Shown: one piece after another, positions 17,887 to 27,320 of the stretch
Numbering within the stretch: position 1 is the first letter of the stretch
How the letters are laid out: every line of letters starts with the position of its first letter
From: Clostridia bacterium
GTDB taxonomy: Bacteria; Bacillota; Clostridia; Oscillospirales; SIG627
Direction: 5' to 3'
NCBI GenBank assembly: GCA_017440805.1
Contig: JAFSGN010000008.1
Span: 32,232 to 96,231, forward strand
DNA: 64,000 bases
Notes under the pieces: model-generated
Seen by the model: only the letters and a program-made list of their open reading frames with translations
Told to the model about the DNA's origin: nothing
Databases searched by the model: none
Made by a program: the position numbers and the translations under genes

Positions 17887-18404
17887 TTTCGCCTTCTCCT
17901 TCTTCTGCGGTTTGATTTACTCTGCTCATTTTCCATCTCCTCAAGTTCCTCTGCAGTCAGCATACGAACTGCCTTGTCTGTATATAGTATTCCGTCAAGA
18001 TGGTCATATTCATGGCAGAAGGCTCTTGCAAGAAGTTCTTCTCCGGTGTATTCAACAGTTTCGCCCTTTCGGTTAAGCGCACGGACCGTCACCTTTGCAG
18101 GTCGTCTGGTTATTCCCCAGACTCCCGGAAGGGAAAGACATCCCTCCAACTCCTCCTGCTCTCCTGCAGTGTAAATTATTTCGGGATTTATAAGTTCGTA
18201 CAGTTTCCCGTTTTCGTCGATTACAATGTATATTCTCCTCAGAACTCCCACCTGTACCGCAGCAAGACCTGCTCCGCCTATATCTTCAAGAGTTTCTCTC
18301 ATATCATCTAAAAGTGTGAGTATTCTGGGAGTTATCTGTTCAACAGGGCGGGACTTCTTACGGAGAATTTCGTCGCCCTCTTTTACTATGCTCAATATTG
18401 CCAC
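17883..18404 (-). CDS. def: Peptide deformylase
   Basis: Def removes the N-formyl group from new proteins. The protein has the three family motifs: GAGLAAVQVG (Val replaces the usual Pro), EGCLSLPG with the metal-binding Cys, and HEYDH with two His ligands and the catalytic Glu. The C-terminus is a run of seven Arg residues. The frame extends to a TTG at 18428, but GTG 18404, with AAAGGA 9 nt upstream, gives the canonical N-terminus (173 residues). It lies in the priA-def-fmt run. Confidence 0.93.
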   Translation of the reverse strand: MAILSIVKEGDEILRKKSRPVEQITPRILTLLDDMRETLEDIGGAGLAAVQVGVLRRIYIVIDENGKLYELINPEIIYTAGEQEELEGCLSLPGVWGITRRPAKVTVRALNRKGETVEYTGEELLARAFCHEYDHLDGILYTDKAVRMLTAEELEEMENEQSKSNRRRRRRRN

Positions 18405-18424
18405 AACATTTTTCCTTTCCGTTT

Positions 18425-20902
18425 TCAAACCGAATTGGGATTGATATCAATTGTTATTTTAACACCTTTGTTTAACTGTTTTGTGAACGACATTAAAATT
18501 TTGTCAAATAACCCACGGGATTCCGCATTATTTTTAAATTTTACTATAAACCGTCTACGGTAAATGTTTCGCAGTTTATATATGGGCGCATCCATGGGAC
18601 CGTATATTACCATTTTGCAGCGGGGATTGAGTTGCGATGCAATGTACTTTTCAAACTTTACGCAGTCTGCCATAACAAGTTGTTCCTGTTCTGAAGAGAA
18701 TGTTATAACTGCCATATCGCACACAGGAGGAAAACCAACTGCTCTCCGTAATGCTATTTCCCCTCTGTAAAACTCGTCATAGTCCTGCCGGGCGGACAAT
18801 GTAAGAATCTCGTTATACGGCACAAGTGTCTGTATAACCGCCCTTCCTTCGTCATTACTTCTTCCTGCTCTTCCTATAACCTGGGTAAGAAGAGAAAAAG
18901 TACGCTCGTTTGCACGGTAATCGGAAATATAAAGCGAGTCTTCCGCACAAATCACACCAACCAGTGTAACACCGGGGAAATCGTGTCCTTTTGCAACCAT
19001 CTGAGTACCGATAAGAATATCCGCCTCTCCGTTTTTAAAGCGGGAAAGTATTTTGTCATGGGCATTCTTTTCCGCGGTACTGTCGGCGTCCATTCTTAAA
19101 ACGCGGGCATGGGGAAAAAGAGTTTGCAACTGTTCCTGAAGTTTTTCGGTTCCGCTTCCGTGTCTGTTTATATGTGGGCTGTTACACGACGGACAGACCT
19201 TGGGATAAGGCAATGTATATCCGCAATAATGACATACAAGTCTGTGATTCTGACCTCCGTGTACCGTAAGGGTGACACTGCAATTGGGGCATTTTACCGC
19301 CTCTCCGCAAGACGAACAGGAAACAAAGCGGTTGAACCCCCGTCGGTTTATAAAAAGTATGGTTTGCTTTTTTTGTGCTAAATTCAGGGATATTTCATCT
19401 ATAAGTCTGTGCCCCGGAAGTAAATCGGGATTTTCTTCCAGGTCCTGCCGTATATCCTCTATTATAACCTGAGGAAGTCTGGCATTACCGAACCTCTTGT
19501 CAAGTCTGACAAGAGTATATATACCCGACTCGGCTTTGTAAAAACTCTCTACAGAGGGAGTTGCCGAGGCAAGAAGCATAAGAGCATTGTTTGAAGCGCA
19601 TCTGTATCTTGCAATATTTCTGGCGTGATATCTGGGGGTGGTATCAGACCTGTAACTGTCATCCTGTTCCTCGTCTATAACTATCATTCCCAGATTACTG
19701 CAGGGCATAAACACAGCCGAGCGTGTACCCAGTACAACAGGTTTCTCTCCGTTTTTGACAGCACACCATGCGTCGTGACGCTCGCCCTGAGAAAGTGCCG
19801 AGTGAATTATTGCAACTTTATCTCCGTATCTTTCAAACATCAGCCGTGCTGTCTGCCCGGTAAGTGAAATCTCCGGCACAAGATATATTACTGTTTTCCC
19901 TTCTGAAATAACCCTGTCGCAAAGTTTCAGAATTACACTTGTTTTCCCGCTTCCCGTAATCCCGTAAAGAAGGGCCGCTTTTGCCTCTTTGTGATTATAA
20001 AGTTCTTCAAGTTGATTATAGGCGGACTTTTGGGCGGGGGAAAGGTCAAAACTTTTTTCTGTGGGAATATACGAATAGTTTGAAGCGGCATCACGGTATA
20101 AAGGCTTTTGGGTTATCTCTGCCGCTTTGTTTTTTTCAAGTGTCAGAAACACACTTTTGGGAACTGAATATATCTGTGAAAGAAGGTTGAGTCCGGCTGT
20201 GTGGTTTTCGGCGTTTTTAAGGTACCTGATAACACTTTCATACTTATCAAAGTTTTTGCGTGTTGTTTTTTCAAGAAGTTTATCTGCAATGTGAGTGTCT
20301 GTCAGAGTAATGAATTTTTCTGTTTTTTCATTTACATTGTAACTCAGAGAGGTTGTTTTCTTTAAAATTTTCTTTGACACAAGGGATTTTATTATGCCGC
20401 TTTTTGTACCGCAGTATTCCGATTTCTGTTCTGTTGTTTCAAAAATTACGGTTAATTCTTTTATTGTGCCGGGGTCACGGCAACTGCGTATATATTCCGC
20501 AAAATTATTATATTTTTCACCCTTGACATAATATTCCCTGGTTTTGATTTCAAGACCTTTGGGAAGACAAAGCCGTGCCGCTTCCCCGAAGGTACAGAAA
20601 ACCTGATTTTTTATATATTCGCAAAGTCCCATCATCTCCTGGGAAAGAGAATATTTTGAGTCTACTACAACCTCAATTTCCTTATATCTGCCTATATCTT
20701 CCCCTTTGGGAAAAGGTGCGGGAGCATCCTTTGCAATACCGTAAACAAGACGATTGCCTCCGCCGAAGGGTAAACCTACAAGGGTACCCTTTCGGATACC
20801 GTTTGCTCGTTCGGAGGAGGCTTTATATGTGTATGCGATATCAGCGGTATATACCTGTTCCAGTATATACACATCCACCTTTAAAAAGGTATTTTGACTC
20901 AT
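18425..20902 (-). CDS. priA: Primosomal replication restart helicase
   Basis: PriA reloads the replisome at stalled forks. The 825-residue protein has an N-terminal DNA-binding region, Walker A GITGSGKT, a Walker B-type DEEQ (PriA normally has DEEH), a Cys-rich zinc-binding region with repeated CxxC pairs, and the C-terminal helicase motifs including QVIGRAGR. It is long because of an extended region between the N-terminal domain and helicase motif I. It begins 3 bp after rpoZ. Confidence 0.94.
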   Translation of the reverse strand: MSQNTFLKVDVYILEQVYTADIAYTYKASSERANGIRKGTLVGLPFGGGNRLVYGIAKDAPAPFPKGEDIGRYKEIEVVVDSKYSLSQEMMGLCEYIKNQVFCTFGEAARLCLPKGLEIKTREYYVKGEKYNNFAEYIRSCRDPGTIKELTVIFETTEQKSEYCGTKSGIIKSLVSKKILKKTTSLSYNVNEKTEKFITLTDTHIADKLLEKTTRKNFDKYESVIRYLKNAENHTAGLNLLSQIYSVPKSVFLTLEKNKAAEITQKPLYRDAASNYSYIPTEKSFDLSPAQKSAYNQLEELYNHKEAKAALLYGITGSGKTSVILKLCDRVISEGKTVIYLVPEISLTGQTARLMFERYGDKVAIIHSALSQGERHDAWCAVKNGEKPVVLGTRSAVFMPCSNLGMIVIDEEQDDSYRSDTTPRYHARNIARYRCASNNALMLLASATPSVESFYKAESGIYTLVRLDKRFGNARLPQVIIEDIRQDLEENPDLLPGHRLIDEISLNLAQKKQTILFINRRGFNRFVSCSSCGEAVKCPNCSVTLTVHGGQNHRLVCHYCGYTLPYPKVCPSCNSPHINRHGSGTEKLQEQLQTLFPHARVLRMDADSTAEKNAHDKILSRFKNGEADILIGTQMVAKGHDFPGVTLVGVICAEDSLYISDYRANERTFSLLTQVIGRAGRSNDEGRAVIQTLVPYNEILTLSARQDYDEFYRGEIALRRAVGFPPVCDMAVITFSSEQEQLVMADCVKFEKYIASQLNPRCKMVIYGPMDAPIYKLRNIYRRRFIVKFKNNAESRGLFDKILMSFTKQLNKGVKITIDINPNSV

Positions 20903-20905
20903 ATC

Positions 20906-21151
20906 TTACTGCTGGTCGGGAATAACAAGTTTATATTTGTCTTCGTAGATAAGATTGATTGCGGTTTTAACCGGTTTTTCTGTACTGGACACAAGTTTTG
21001 AAAGAGTCTTGTCATCCTTCAGGCGTATTGCCTCCTCTTTCTGTTCAAGAAAGTCATCAGTGACATTTCTTGCACATTTTGCGGTAGCAATGCAAAGCAT
21101 ATAGCGGTTAAATCTGCCGCGGGTTATTTCATCAATAGATGGATAAATCAT
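20906..21151 (-). CDS. rpoZ: RNA polymerase omega subunit
   Basis: The 81-residue protein contains the omega fold beginning MIYPSIDE, with RFNRYMLCIATAKCAR matching the conserved helix. It stabilises the beta-prime subunit. It sits between gmk and priA, its standard location, and its ATG abuts the gmk stop. Confidence 0.9.
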   Translation of the reverse strand: MIYPSIDEITRGRFNRYMLCIATAKCARNVTDDFLEQKEEAIRLKDDKTLSKLVSSTEKPVKTAINLIYEDKYKLVIPDQQ

Positions 21152-21793
21152 TTACTGTTCCTCCTGAGCGTTAAAAAATTGATTTATAAATTCTTGTTTT
21201 TGTTCCGGTGTGCCTTTTACTATTTCGCCGTCAGGCTGCTTTCCGTTACATATATCGTTAATTGCCTCTGCAACCCTCTCCTGCTGACCGTCAGGGTTTA
21301 CTATTATGTAATCGTAAAGTCCTGCAATGTTAACCTCGTCCTTTGCCCTATTCAGTCTTTTTATAATTTTATCTTCTGTTTCTGTTCCTCTTCCCCTCAG
21401 CCTTTTTTCCAGCACTGAGTAAGACGGGGGTGCTATAAAAATTGAAATTGCCTCCGGCATTGCACTCATCATATTCCGTGCGCCTACCGTCTCTATTTCA
21501 AGAACAACACTTTTGCCTTTCATCTGAAGCGATTTTACATACGAACGGGAAGTGCCGTACATATTTCCGCAGTATTCCACATACTCGGCAAAGTCATTTT
21601 CCTGTATTCTGTTTTCAAATTCTTCGCGGGTAATGAAGAAGTAATTTACTCCGTGTACCTCTCCGGGCCGTTTGGTTCGCGTGGTGTAGGACACCGAGTA
21701 ACAGTAATTATCGGACATTTTAAAGAGTTCCGAAAGAACTGTTCCCTTTCCGCTTCCTGCGGCACCCGAAAAAATAATGGGCTTTGCTGTCAT
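21152..21793 (-). CDS. gmk: Guanylate kinase
   Basis: Gmk phosphorylates GMP to GDP. The 213-residue protein has the P-loop GAAGSGKGT (10-18), the GMP-binding SYTTRTKRPGE segment and the lid region. The C-terminus is extended and rich in Gln and Glu. It is followed directly by rpoZ. Confidence 0.94.
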   Translation of the reverse strand: MTAKPIIFSGAAGSGKGTVLSELFKMSDNYCYSVSYTTRTKRPGEVHGVNYFFITREEFENRIQENDFAEYVEYCGNMYGTSRSYVKSLQMKGKSVVLEIETVGARNMMSAMPEAISIFIAPPSYSVLEKRLRGRGTETEDKIIKRLNRAKDEVNIAGLYDYIIVNPDGQQERVAEAINDICNGKQPDGEIVKGTPEQKQEFINQFFNAQEEQ

Positions 21794-21831
21794 GGTATGT
21801 TTTCCACATCCTTTTCTTCAATTGCTTTATG

Positions 21832-22080
21832 TCAGATACTTTCAGAATCTTCGCTTAACCGTTCGGTGACCGTTTCAGCGGTCAGTGCCGATAATATTAC
21901 ATGCTCGCTGTCGGTTATTATTACCGCCCTTGTTTTTCTGCCGCAGGTTGCGTCAATTGCCCGTCCGCTGTCCTTTGCGTCCTGAACAAGTCTTTTAAGC
22001 GGTGCGGAATCAGGGGTAATCACCGACACAATACGCTGTGCCGAAACCATGTTTCCAAAACCGATGCTTATCATTTTCAT
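21832..22080 (-). CDS. remA: RemA-like DNA-binding regulator (DUF370)
   Basis: The 82-residue protein matches RemA along its length: [13 protein letters not shown] at the N-terminus, [28 protein letters not shown] and ILSA near the end. In Bacillus subtilis RemA activates biofilm matrix and osmoprotection genes as an oligomeric DNA-binding ring. The order yicC-remA-gmk-rpoZ is conserved in Firmicutes. Confidence 0.93.
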   Translation of the reverse strand: MKMISIGFGNMVSAQRIVSVITPDSAPLKRLVQDAKDSGRAIDATCGRKTRAVIITDSEHVILSALTAETVTERLSEDSESI

Positions 22081-22107
22081 AATATAACATTTCCTCCGGT
22101 GGATTTT

Positions 22108-22986
22108 TTACTCCACATTTTGTATCTGTTCTCTTATTTTCTCTATTTCGCTCTTAAGGTCAACCACGATTTTTGCAATATCTATATCATTTGCCTTGGA
22201 GCCGATGGTATTAACCTCGCGGTTAAGTTCCTGGGTTAGAAAATCAAGTTTTCTTCCCGAGGGTTCATTTGAATTTATAATACTTTTAAACTGTTTTATA
22301 TGGCTGGAAAGACGGGTTGTTTCTTCGTCTGTTGCAACACGGTCGGCAAAAATCGCCGCTTCGGTGAGAATTCTGGTTTTATCTATCTGTGCCGACTCAA
22401 TAAGTTCGGATATTTTTTCTGTAAGTTTTATTCTGTATGCCTCTGCCGCGCGTGGTGCAAGGGCTTGTATTTCTACTCTCTTTTTTTCTATAAAATCAAG
22501 TTTTTCCAGAATGTCCTGTGCAAGACGCTCTCCCTCTGCCTCTCTCATTGCAGTATAATCCTCAAACGCCAGACGGGCGGTGGATACCACAGCATCCCGC
22601 ACAACTTCATCGTTTTCTTCTTCTTTGGTCTGATTAAAAATATCCCTGTACTGTGCAACACTTGAAACACTTATATCATCGGTCAGAGAATATTCTTTCT
22701 GAATGGTACGAAGGACATTGAGATAACTTTCCAGAAGGTCTTTGTCGTAAGTTACCAAAGTGCCGCTTCCGGACACCTTTTCAACCGAAACATAAATATC
22801 TACTTTTCCTCTTGAGGTGTATTCGCTTGTAAGTTTTTTAAGACGGTCTTCCAAAAAACCGTAAATCCTGGGGTAACGAACATTCACATCAAGATAACGG
22901 TTATTTACCGACTTTACCTCAACCGTAATATCGTATCCCGATACTTCGTTGTGACATCTGCCGTATCCGGTCATACTCTTAAGCAT
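22108..22986 (-). CDS. yicC: YicC family endoribonuclease
   Basis: The 292-residue protein starts MLKSMTGYGR, the family hallmark, and ends with the DUF1732 block containing QELNREVNTIGSKA. Members act as RNases or RNase-associated factors. It lies first in the yicC-remA-gmk-rpoZ-priA run. Confidence 0.93.
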   Translation of the reverse strand: MLKSMTGYGRCHNEVSGYDITVEVKSVNNRYLDVNVRYPRIYGFLEDRLKKLTSEYTSRGKVDIYVSVEKVSGSGTLVTYDKDLLESYLNVLRTIQKEYSLTDDISVSSVAQYRDIFNQTKEEENDEVVRDAVVSTARLAFEDYTAMREAEGERLAQDILEKLDFIEKKRVEIQALAPRAAEAYRIKLTEKISELIESAQIDKTRILTEAAIFADRVATDEETTRLSSHIKQFKSIINSNEPSGRKLDFLTQELNREVNTIGSKANDIDIAKIVVDLKSEIEKIREQIQNVE

Positions 22987-23058
22987 ATATATTATTACCT
23001 TTCATTCAGCATATTACAACCGATTTTTCAAATTATAAGGGTATTTCAAAATATTATA

Positions 23059-23664
23059 CTACATTTTTTCAGAATTGTCAATCTGTGTTAACACTTTTTT
23101 TACTGTTTTTGTAAAAAATTCAGGGGTATACAACAGATTGACCGCCTCACATAAAGCATTACAGGTCATATCGGAAGGCAGGTCAAGGTCACGGCAGACC
23201 GCCTGTCTGAGTTTTGAAGAATTTTCACCTCCGCTCAGTCCCAGGGAATACATGTCTGTTTTGGTGATTTTTCCTCGGGTTTCCTGTTTGTCTGACATAA
23301 TATATTTACCAAGAAGTTCCTCAAGAAGTTTCACATCCATTCCCTCAACGCCAAGAATACCTTGTTTTGACGGATGTGTTTTTCTTTTTTCTTTTCCGGG
23401 TATCTGCGGAATATATATATTCTCCACTTTACATCCCGATGCTATGCTCTTTATGCGGTTGCGTATAACCAATCCCGCACCGTCGCTGTCGGTAATTACT
23501 ATCACACCGCCGTTTTGTGCAAATTTGCGTATTAGTGCGGTTTTTTCACGGTTATTGAAAATCCCGAAGCCGTCGGTAGTGATTATGGGAGAAGATATGA
23601 CCGAAGAAAGTTTTATTTTATCGTATTTACCCTCAACGATTACGGGTTTATCAAGATATATCAT
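23059..23664 (-). CDS. rnmV: Toprim protein with DUF4093 (RNase M5-like)
   Basis: The 201-residue protein has a Toprim domain with the metal-binding residues in VEGKYDK (about 10-16) and TDSDGAG (about 58-64), followed by a DUF4093-type C-terminal domain. This is the architecture of ribonuclease M5, which matures 5S rRNA. It is next to holA rather than ksgA, its usual neighbour in Bacilli, so the name rests on sequence alone. Confidence 0.75.
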   Translation of the reverse strand: MIYLDKPVIVEGKYDKIKLSSVISSPIITTDGFGIFNNREKTALIRKFAQNGGVIVITDSDGAGLVIRNRIKSIASGCKVENIYIPQIPGKEKRKTHPSKQGILGVEGMDVKLLEELLGKYIMSDKQETRGKITKTDMYSLGLSGGENSSKLRQAVCRDLDLPSDMTCNALCEAVNLLYTPEFFTKTVKKVLTQIDNSEKM

Positions 23665-23666
23665 TT

Positions 23667-24728
23667 TTATTTACCCGGCGAAAACAGTTCTAAAAGTTTT
23701 ATTATCATTGTTTCGCATACTACATCCTCGTCTGTTTTTGTGGATTTCAGTTTTATATCGCATTCAAGGCAGATTTCCATTGCGGCGGCATAGGTTTTCT
23801 GAGGGATTTTTCCCCGGTACACCTTTTGTTGCTGCCAGGTTTTCATACCTGTCGCTTTTTCAACCCTGTCGGGACTGATTCGCTCCGACGCCGCACTTTC
23901 CAGAATCATACTGTTTGAAATTGCCCTTTCGATACCCGAAAGTATAACCATAACAGGTGTCTGACGGCGTTTGAGACTGTAATATATTCTCATTGCAGCG
24001 GCTTTATCGCTTGACATTATACAGTTACCCATATCATATAAATCAAACTCTGCACGGTCCGATACCATGTCATCTATCAGCCGGCGGGTTACCTCATCTG
24101 TTTTCTCCCGTTTGCAATAAGCACAGAGTTTTTTTATTTCACTGTCCAGTACCGTCATATTACCGTTGCATAAAGATATGAGTCTGCGCGAGTTTATATC
24201 GGCAATTCTGATTCCCTCTGCTCCAAAATGACGGTCAACCCAGGGAAGAAGTTTTGCTTCGCTTTGCTTTTCGCACTCCATGTAAAAAGTATTTTCCTTA
24301 AGATATGCAGGTATTTTGCCGTATCTTGTCTTTGAGTCAATAACATATTCGTCTGCACTGCACAGAATTATGAGTATATTTCCGCCGGTTGCCGTTTCAA
24401 CCAGTTTCTCCAGCAGATGAATATCCCCCTCCCTGAGTTTGAGTACCTCAAGTCCCCTTACAAGTGTTACACGGTAATCCGACATTATGGGCGGAACAGA
24501 TAAATCATCAATAATGTCCTCAAATGTCTGCTTTGAAACATCCCCGGCATAAATTCTGTTATAATTCAGGTCTGCCATATCCTTGTCAAGCAGTTTTTTT
24601 ACCTCACCCGCATAATATTCTTTAAGATACTCCTCTTCCCCGAAGAAAAAATATGTTCCCGAGGGTGATAATTTTAATTTTTCTTTTAAATCCGATGCAG
24701 TATTTTTCTTCTCGGTCCTATACGCCAT
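23667..24728 (-). CDS. holA: DNA polymerase III delta subunit
   Basis: HolA opens the sliding clamp within the clamp loader. The 353-residue protein has the N-terminal domain (YFFFGEEEYLKEYY), the central AAA-like fold without a functional ATP site, and a C-terminal collar domain. It lies downstream of comEC and overlaps it by 11 nt, a standard Firmicutes pairing. Confidence 0.92.
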   Translation of the reverse strand: MAYRTEKKNTASDLKEKLKLSPSGTYFFFGEEEYLKEYYAGEVKKLLDKDMADLNYNRIYAGDVSKQTFEDIIDDLSVPPIMSDYRVTLVRGLEVLKLREGDIHLLEKLVETATGGNILIILCSADEYVIDSKTRYGKIPAYLKENTFYMECEKQSEAKLLPWVDRHFGAEGIRIADINSRRLISLCNGNMTVLDSEIKKLCAYCKREKTDEVTRRLIDDMVSDRAEFDLYDMGNCIMSSDKAAAMRIYYSLKRRQTPVMVILSGIERAISNSMILESAASERISPDRVEKATGMKTWQQQKVYRGKIPQKTYAAAMEICLECDIKLKSTKTDEDVVCETMIIKLLELFSPGK

Positions 24729-26970
24729 ATATTTTGCACCTCATTGAAATTTTTCTTTTATCCACTTTGAAAATATGAACCTTATGGCTTGACAGTTCAT
24801 GCATATCCGTGTGGGGATACATAGTTTTGAGATATTCTCCCGTATTTGAAAAATCCGCTATAACGCAACCTACATTCTGCTGTTTAAATACCGGACTGTC
24901 TGCCGCTTTCCCGCCGCATACCATAATCTCACCCGCTGTCATATCCTTATGTAAAAAGCCGACGGGACTTGAAATCACAATGTTTTTTCCGTTTGTTTCA
25001 CACCTCAGCCAGTAACACGAAAGGTCACGGATATAAAATGTAAATTGATTTTCAAAAGAAGTTCCGTCACCGTATTCCAGAAATTCGGTTGAGTGGAGTG
25101 AAAAATATTCTTTCATCCGCTCTTTTATTTTTGTATCGGTATACTCAAAGCAATATACCCTGTTCACATTTATTCCGCTTGTGTAAAGTTGTTCAAAAAA
25201 CTCTCCGTATCCCTCGGGAGAGGGAGATAATATAACGCAGTCTATATGTTGTTTTCCTTTGTTCCTGCAATATTCACTTATGTTGTAGTACGGGTTTCCG
25301 CTTCCTTTATACACAAAAGTCGTTCCGTTTTTTTCAAATACCGAACAAAATCCGCCATCATCATTCATTACCTGAACTTCGGTACTGCAGGATACTGCTT
25401 CAAGTAATATACACACCATACACAATACAACGGCAATACACAGAATTATGAAAAGTCCTTTTGTTTTTACATTTGAAAGTATTGCCCACACCAGAATACA
25501 CATTAAAATCACCGACACTGTAATGCGGTATTCCGTACCGACAAAAATCTGACCAAAGCCCAGGTCTCCGAATATCCCGGCAACTCCGGTAAATATATCC
25601 GTTGTAAAATCTACTGCCTCAGAGAGCACACTTACCGCAAATTCCCTGAAAAACGGCAATGAATACATTAATACATAAACCGCAAGAAGTACCATCACCG
25701 GTGTCATAAGCGGGATTAATACAACATTACTCAGAAAACTTACCATGGATATCCCTCCGTACACATTTACCGCAACGGGAAATGTAAAAAGGGTTACAAA
25801 TAAAGTACAAATCACAGAGGAGTATACGGATTTTAAAATCTTTAATATAATTATATTATTTCTTCCGGACTTTTTATCAATAAAACCCACTGTCTTTGTA
25901 AGAAATGGTGTGACGGAGGCAATTCCCGTCACTGCAAGACAGGAAAGTTGTAAAGAGATATTCCCCACAGCATAAGGGTCGGATACAACAATAAATAACA
26001 GTGCAACAGCCACGCCGTTTATTAAATCTGACCGCCGTTTGAAAAATACACCCGCAAATCCCAATACTGTCATAATCACGGCACGGACAACCGAATACGC
26101 ACTTCCGGTCACTATACTGAACAGCCACAAAATACCCGTATACAGTACTAACAAGCCTTTTTTATTCAAGACAACCATATTCGTTATCCTGACCAGAACC
26201 AGCAGAATTATGGAAACATGCAGTCCCGACAGTGCAAGTATATGGGATGCGCCTGCTTTGTCAAATATCTTTTTCAGACTGTCATCAAGAAAAGTCCTGT
26301 CACCCATTATAAGTGCTTTGGCAAGACCGTAATTATCAAGTTTTTTCAGTGCATCGTCCATTACACCGCGTATCTTTCGGATAATAGCATAAAACACCCC
26401 TCCGCCGTCGCAGACTCTCTCAAAACCGCCTTGCCCCGTAAGAAAAATACCGTTGCTTCTGTAATAATCTCTTATTCCGTCACCATATTGTCCGACGGGA
26501 AATTTTTCTGCATCAACACTGAAAACGGCAGTATCGTAAAGCCGCGGGCGTGCAGTACCGTAAACCACAACTTTTATACCGAAGGGATTTACCTTTTCCC
26601 CGAAAACCTTGTGAACATTCAGATGCACAATATATCCGTGGCGAATGTCCTCAAGATAAGTCACTCTGCCCTCTGCCTCAATCTTTGCACCCGCATAATC
26701 CAGAGCCGTCTTATAAGAATGATTGCGTTGCTTTACAAGAACAAAACTCAAAAAAAACGCCAGAATACAAATAATGACAATAACATCCGTAAATGACGGC
26801 TTGAATCTGCAGAATAAAAATATCGCAAGACAAAAAGCCACAGTAACACCAAGCAGTAAAAAAATTATGCTCCATGTAATGTCTGCCTCGCCGTAATACA
26901 GCACCGCGGCAGGAAAAACAAATGCCGCCGATATAAATAACGGCGGTCTTTGTTTGAAATGCTTTATCAT
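24718..26970 (-). CDS. comEC: ComEC/Rec2 DNA-uptake channel protein, degenerate MBL domain
   Basis: ComEC forms the inner-membrane channel for single-stranded DNA uptake. The 750-residue protein has an N-terminal DUF4131-like soluble region, a competence domain with about ten hydrophobic segments including the HILALSGLHVSI motif, and a C-terminal domain of about 200 residues. That last domain is where a metallo-beta-lactamase nuclease normally lies, but I see no HxHxDH motif; the expected position reads SPSPEGYGEF. It may therefore lack nuclease activity. The holA gene follows. Confidence 0.88.
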   Translation of the reverse strand: MIKHFKQRPPLFISAAFVFPAAVLYYGEADITWSIIFLLLGVTVAFCLAIFLFCRFKPSFTDVIVIICILAFFLSFVLVKQRNHSYKTALDYAGAKIEAEGRVTYLEDIRHGYIVHLNVHKVFGEKVNPFGIKVVVYGTARPRLYDTAVFSVDAEKFPVGQYGDGIRDYYRSNGIFLTGQGGFERVCDGGGVFYAIIRKIRGVMDDALKKLDNYGLAKALIMGDRTFLDDSLKKIFDKAGASHILALSGLHVSIILLVLVRITNMVVLNKKGLLVLYTGILWLFSIVTGSAYSVVRAVIMTVLGFAGVFFKRRSDLINGVAVALLFIVVSDPYAVGNISLQLSCLAVTGIASVTPFLTKTVGFIDKKSGRNNIIILKILKSVYSSVICTLFVTLFTFPVAVNVYGGISMVSFLSNVVLIPLMTPVMVLLAVYVLMYSLPFFREFAVSVLSEAVDFTTDIFTGVAGIFGDLGFGQIFVGTEYRITVSVILMCILVWAILSNVKTKGLFIILCIAVVLCMVCILLEAVSCSTEVQVMNDDGGFCSVFEKNGTTFVYKGSGNPYYNISEYCRNKGKQHIDCVILSPSPEGYGEFFEQLYTSGINVNRVYCFEYTDTKIKERMKEYFSLHSTEFLEYGDGTSFENQFTFYIRDLSCYWLRCETNGKNIVISSPVGFLHKDMTAGEIMVCGGKAADSPVFKQQNVGCVIADFSNTGEYLKTMYPHTDMHELSSHKVHIFKVDKRKISMRCKIYGV

Positions 26971-26980
26971 ATATGCGTAT

Positions 26981-27319
26981 TTATGCCATTCTTTCGGAAA
27001 GCAATGTACCGCCTATAATATGAAAATGTAAATGTTTTACACTCTGGCAGGCATCATCACCGCAATTTGAAATAAGTCTGTAACCGTTTTTCAATCCCAA
27101 ATCAGCGGCAATTTCAGGTATTTTTTTCAATATCATTGCAATATCGCCGCAATTCTGCTCATTTATTCCGTCAAGAGAGGGTATATGTTGTTTGGGAATT
27201 ACAAGAACATGAACAGGTGCCTGAGGATTTATATCCTTGAATGCGTACATATATTGGTCTTCATATACTTTTTGCGACGGAATTTCTCCCGCTATAATTT
27301 TACAAAACAAACAATCCAT
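26981..27319 (-). CDS. HIT family nucleotide-binding hydrolase
   Basis: The 112-residue protein begins CLFCKIIAGEIPS and carries the catalytic histidine triad HLHFHI, typical of the Hint branch that cleaves AMP from lysine or other amine adducts. It has full length for the family. It is placed between the DivIVA-like gene and comEC. Confidence 0.92.
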   Translation of the reverse strand: MDCLFCKIIAGEIPSQKVYEDQYMYAFKDINPQAPVHVLVIPKQHIPSLDGINEQNCGDIAMILKKIPEIAADLGLKNGYRLISNCGDDACQSVKHLHFHIIGGTLLSERMA

Positions 27320-27320
27320 T

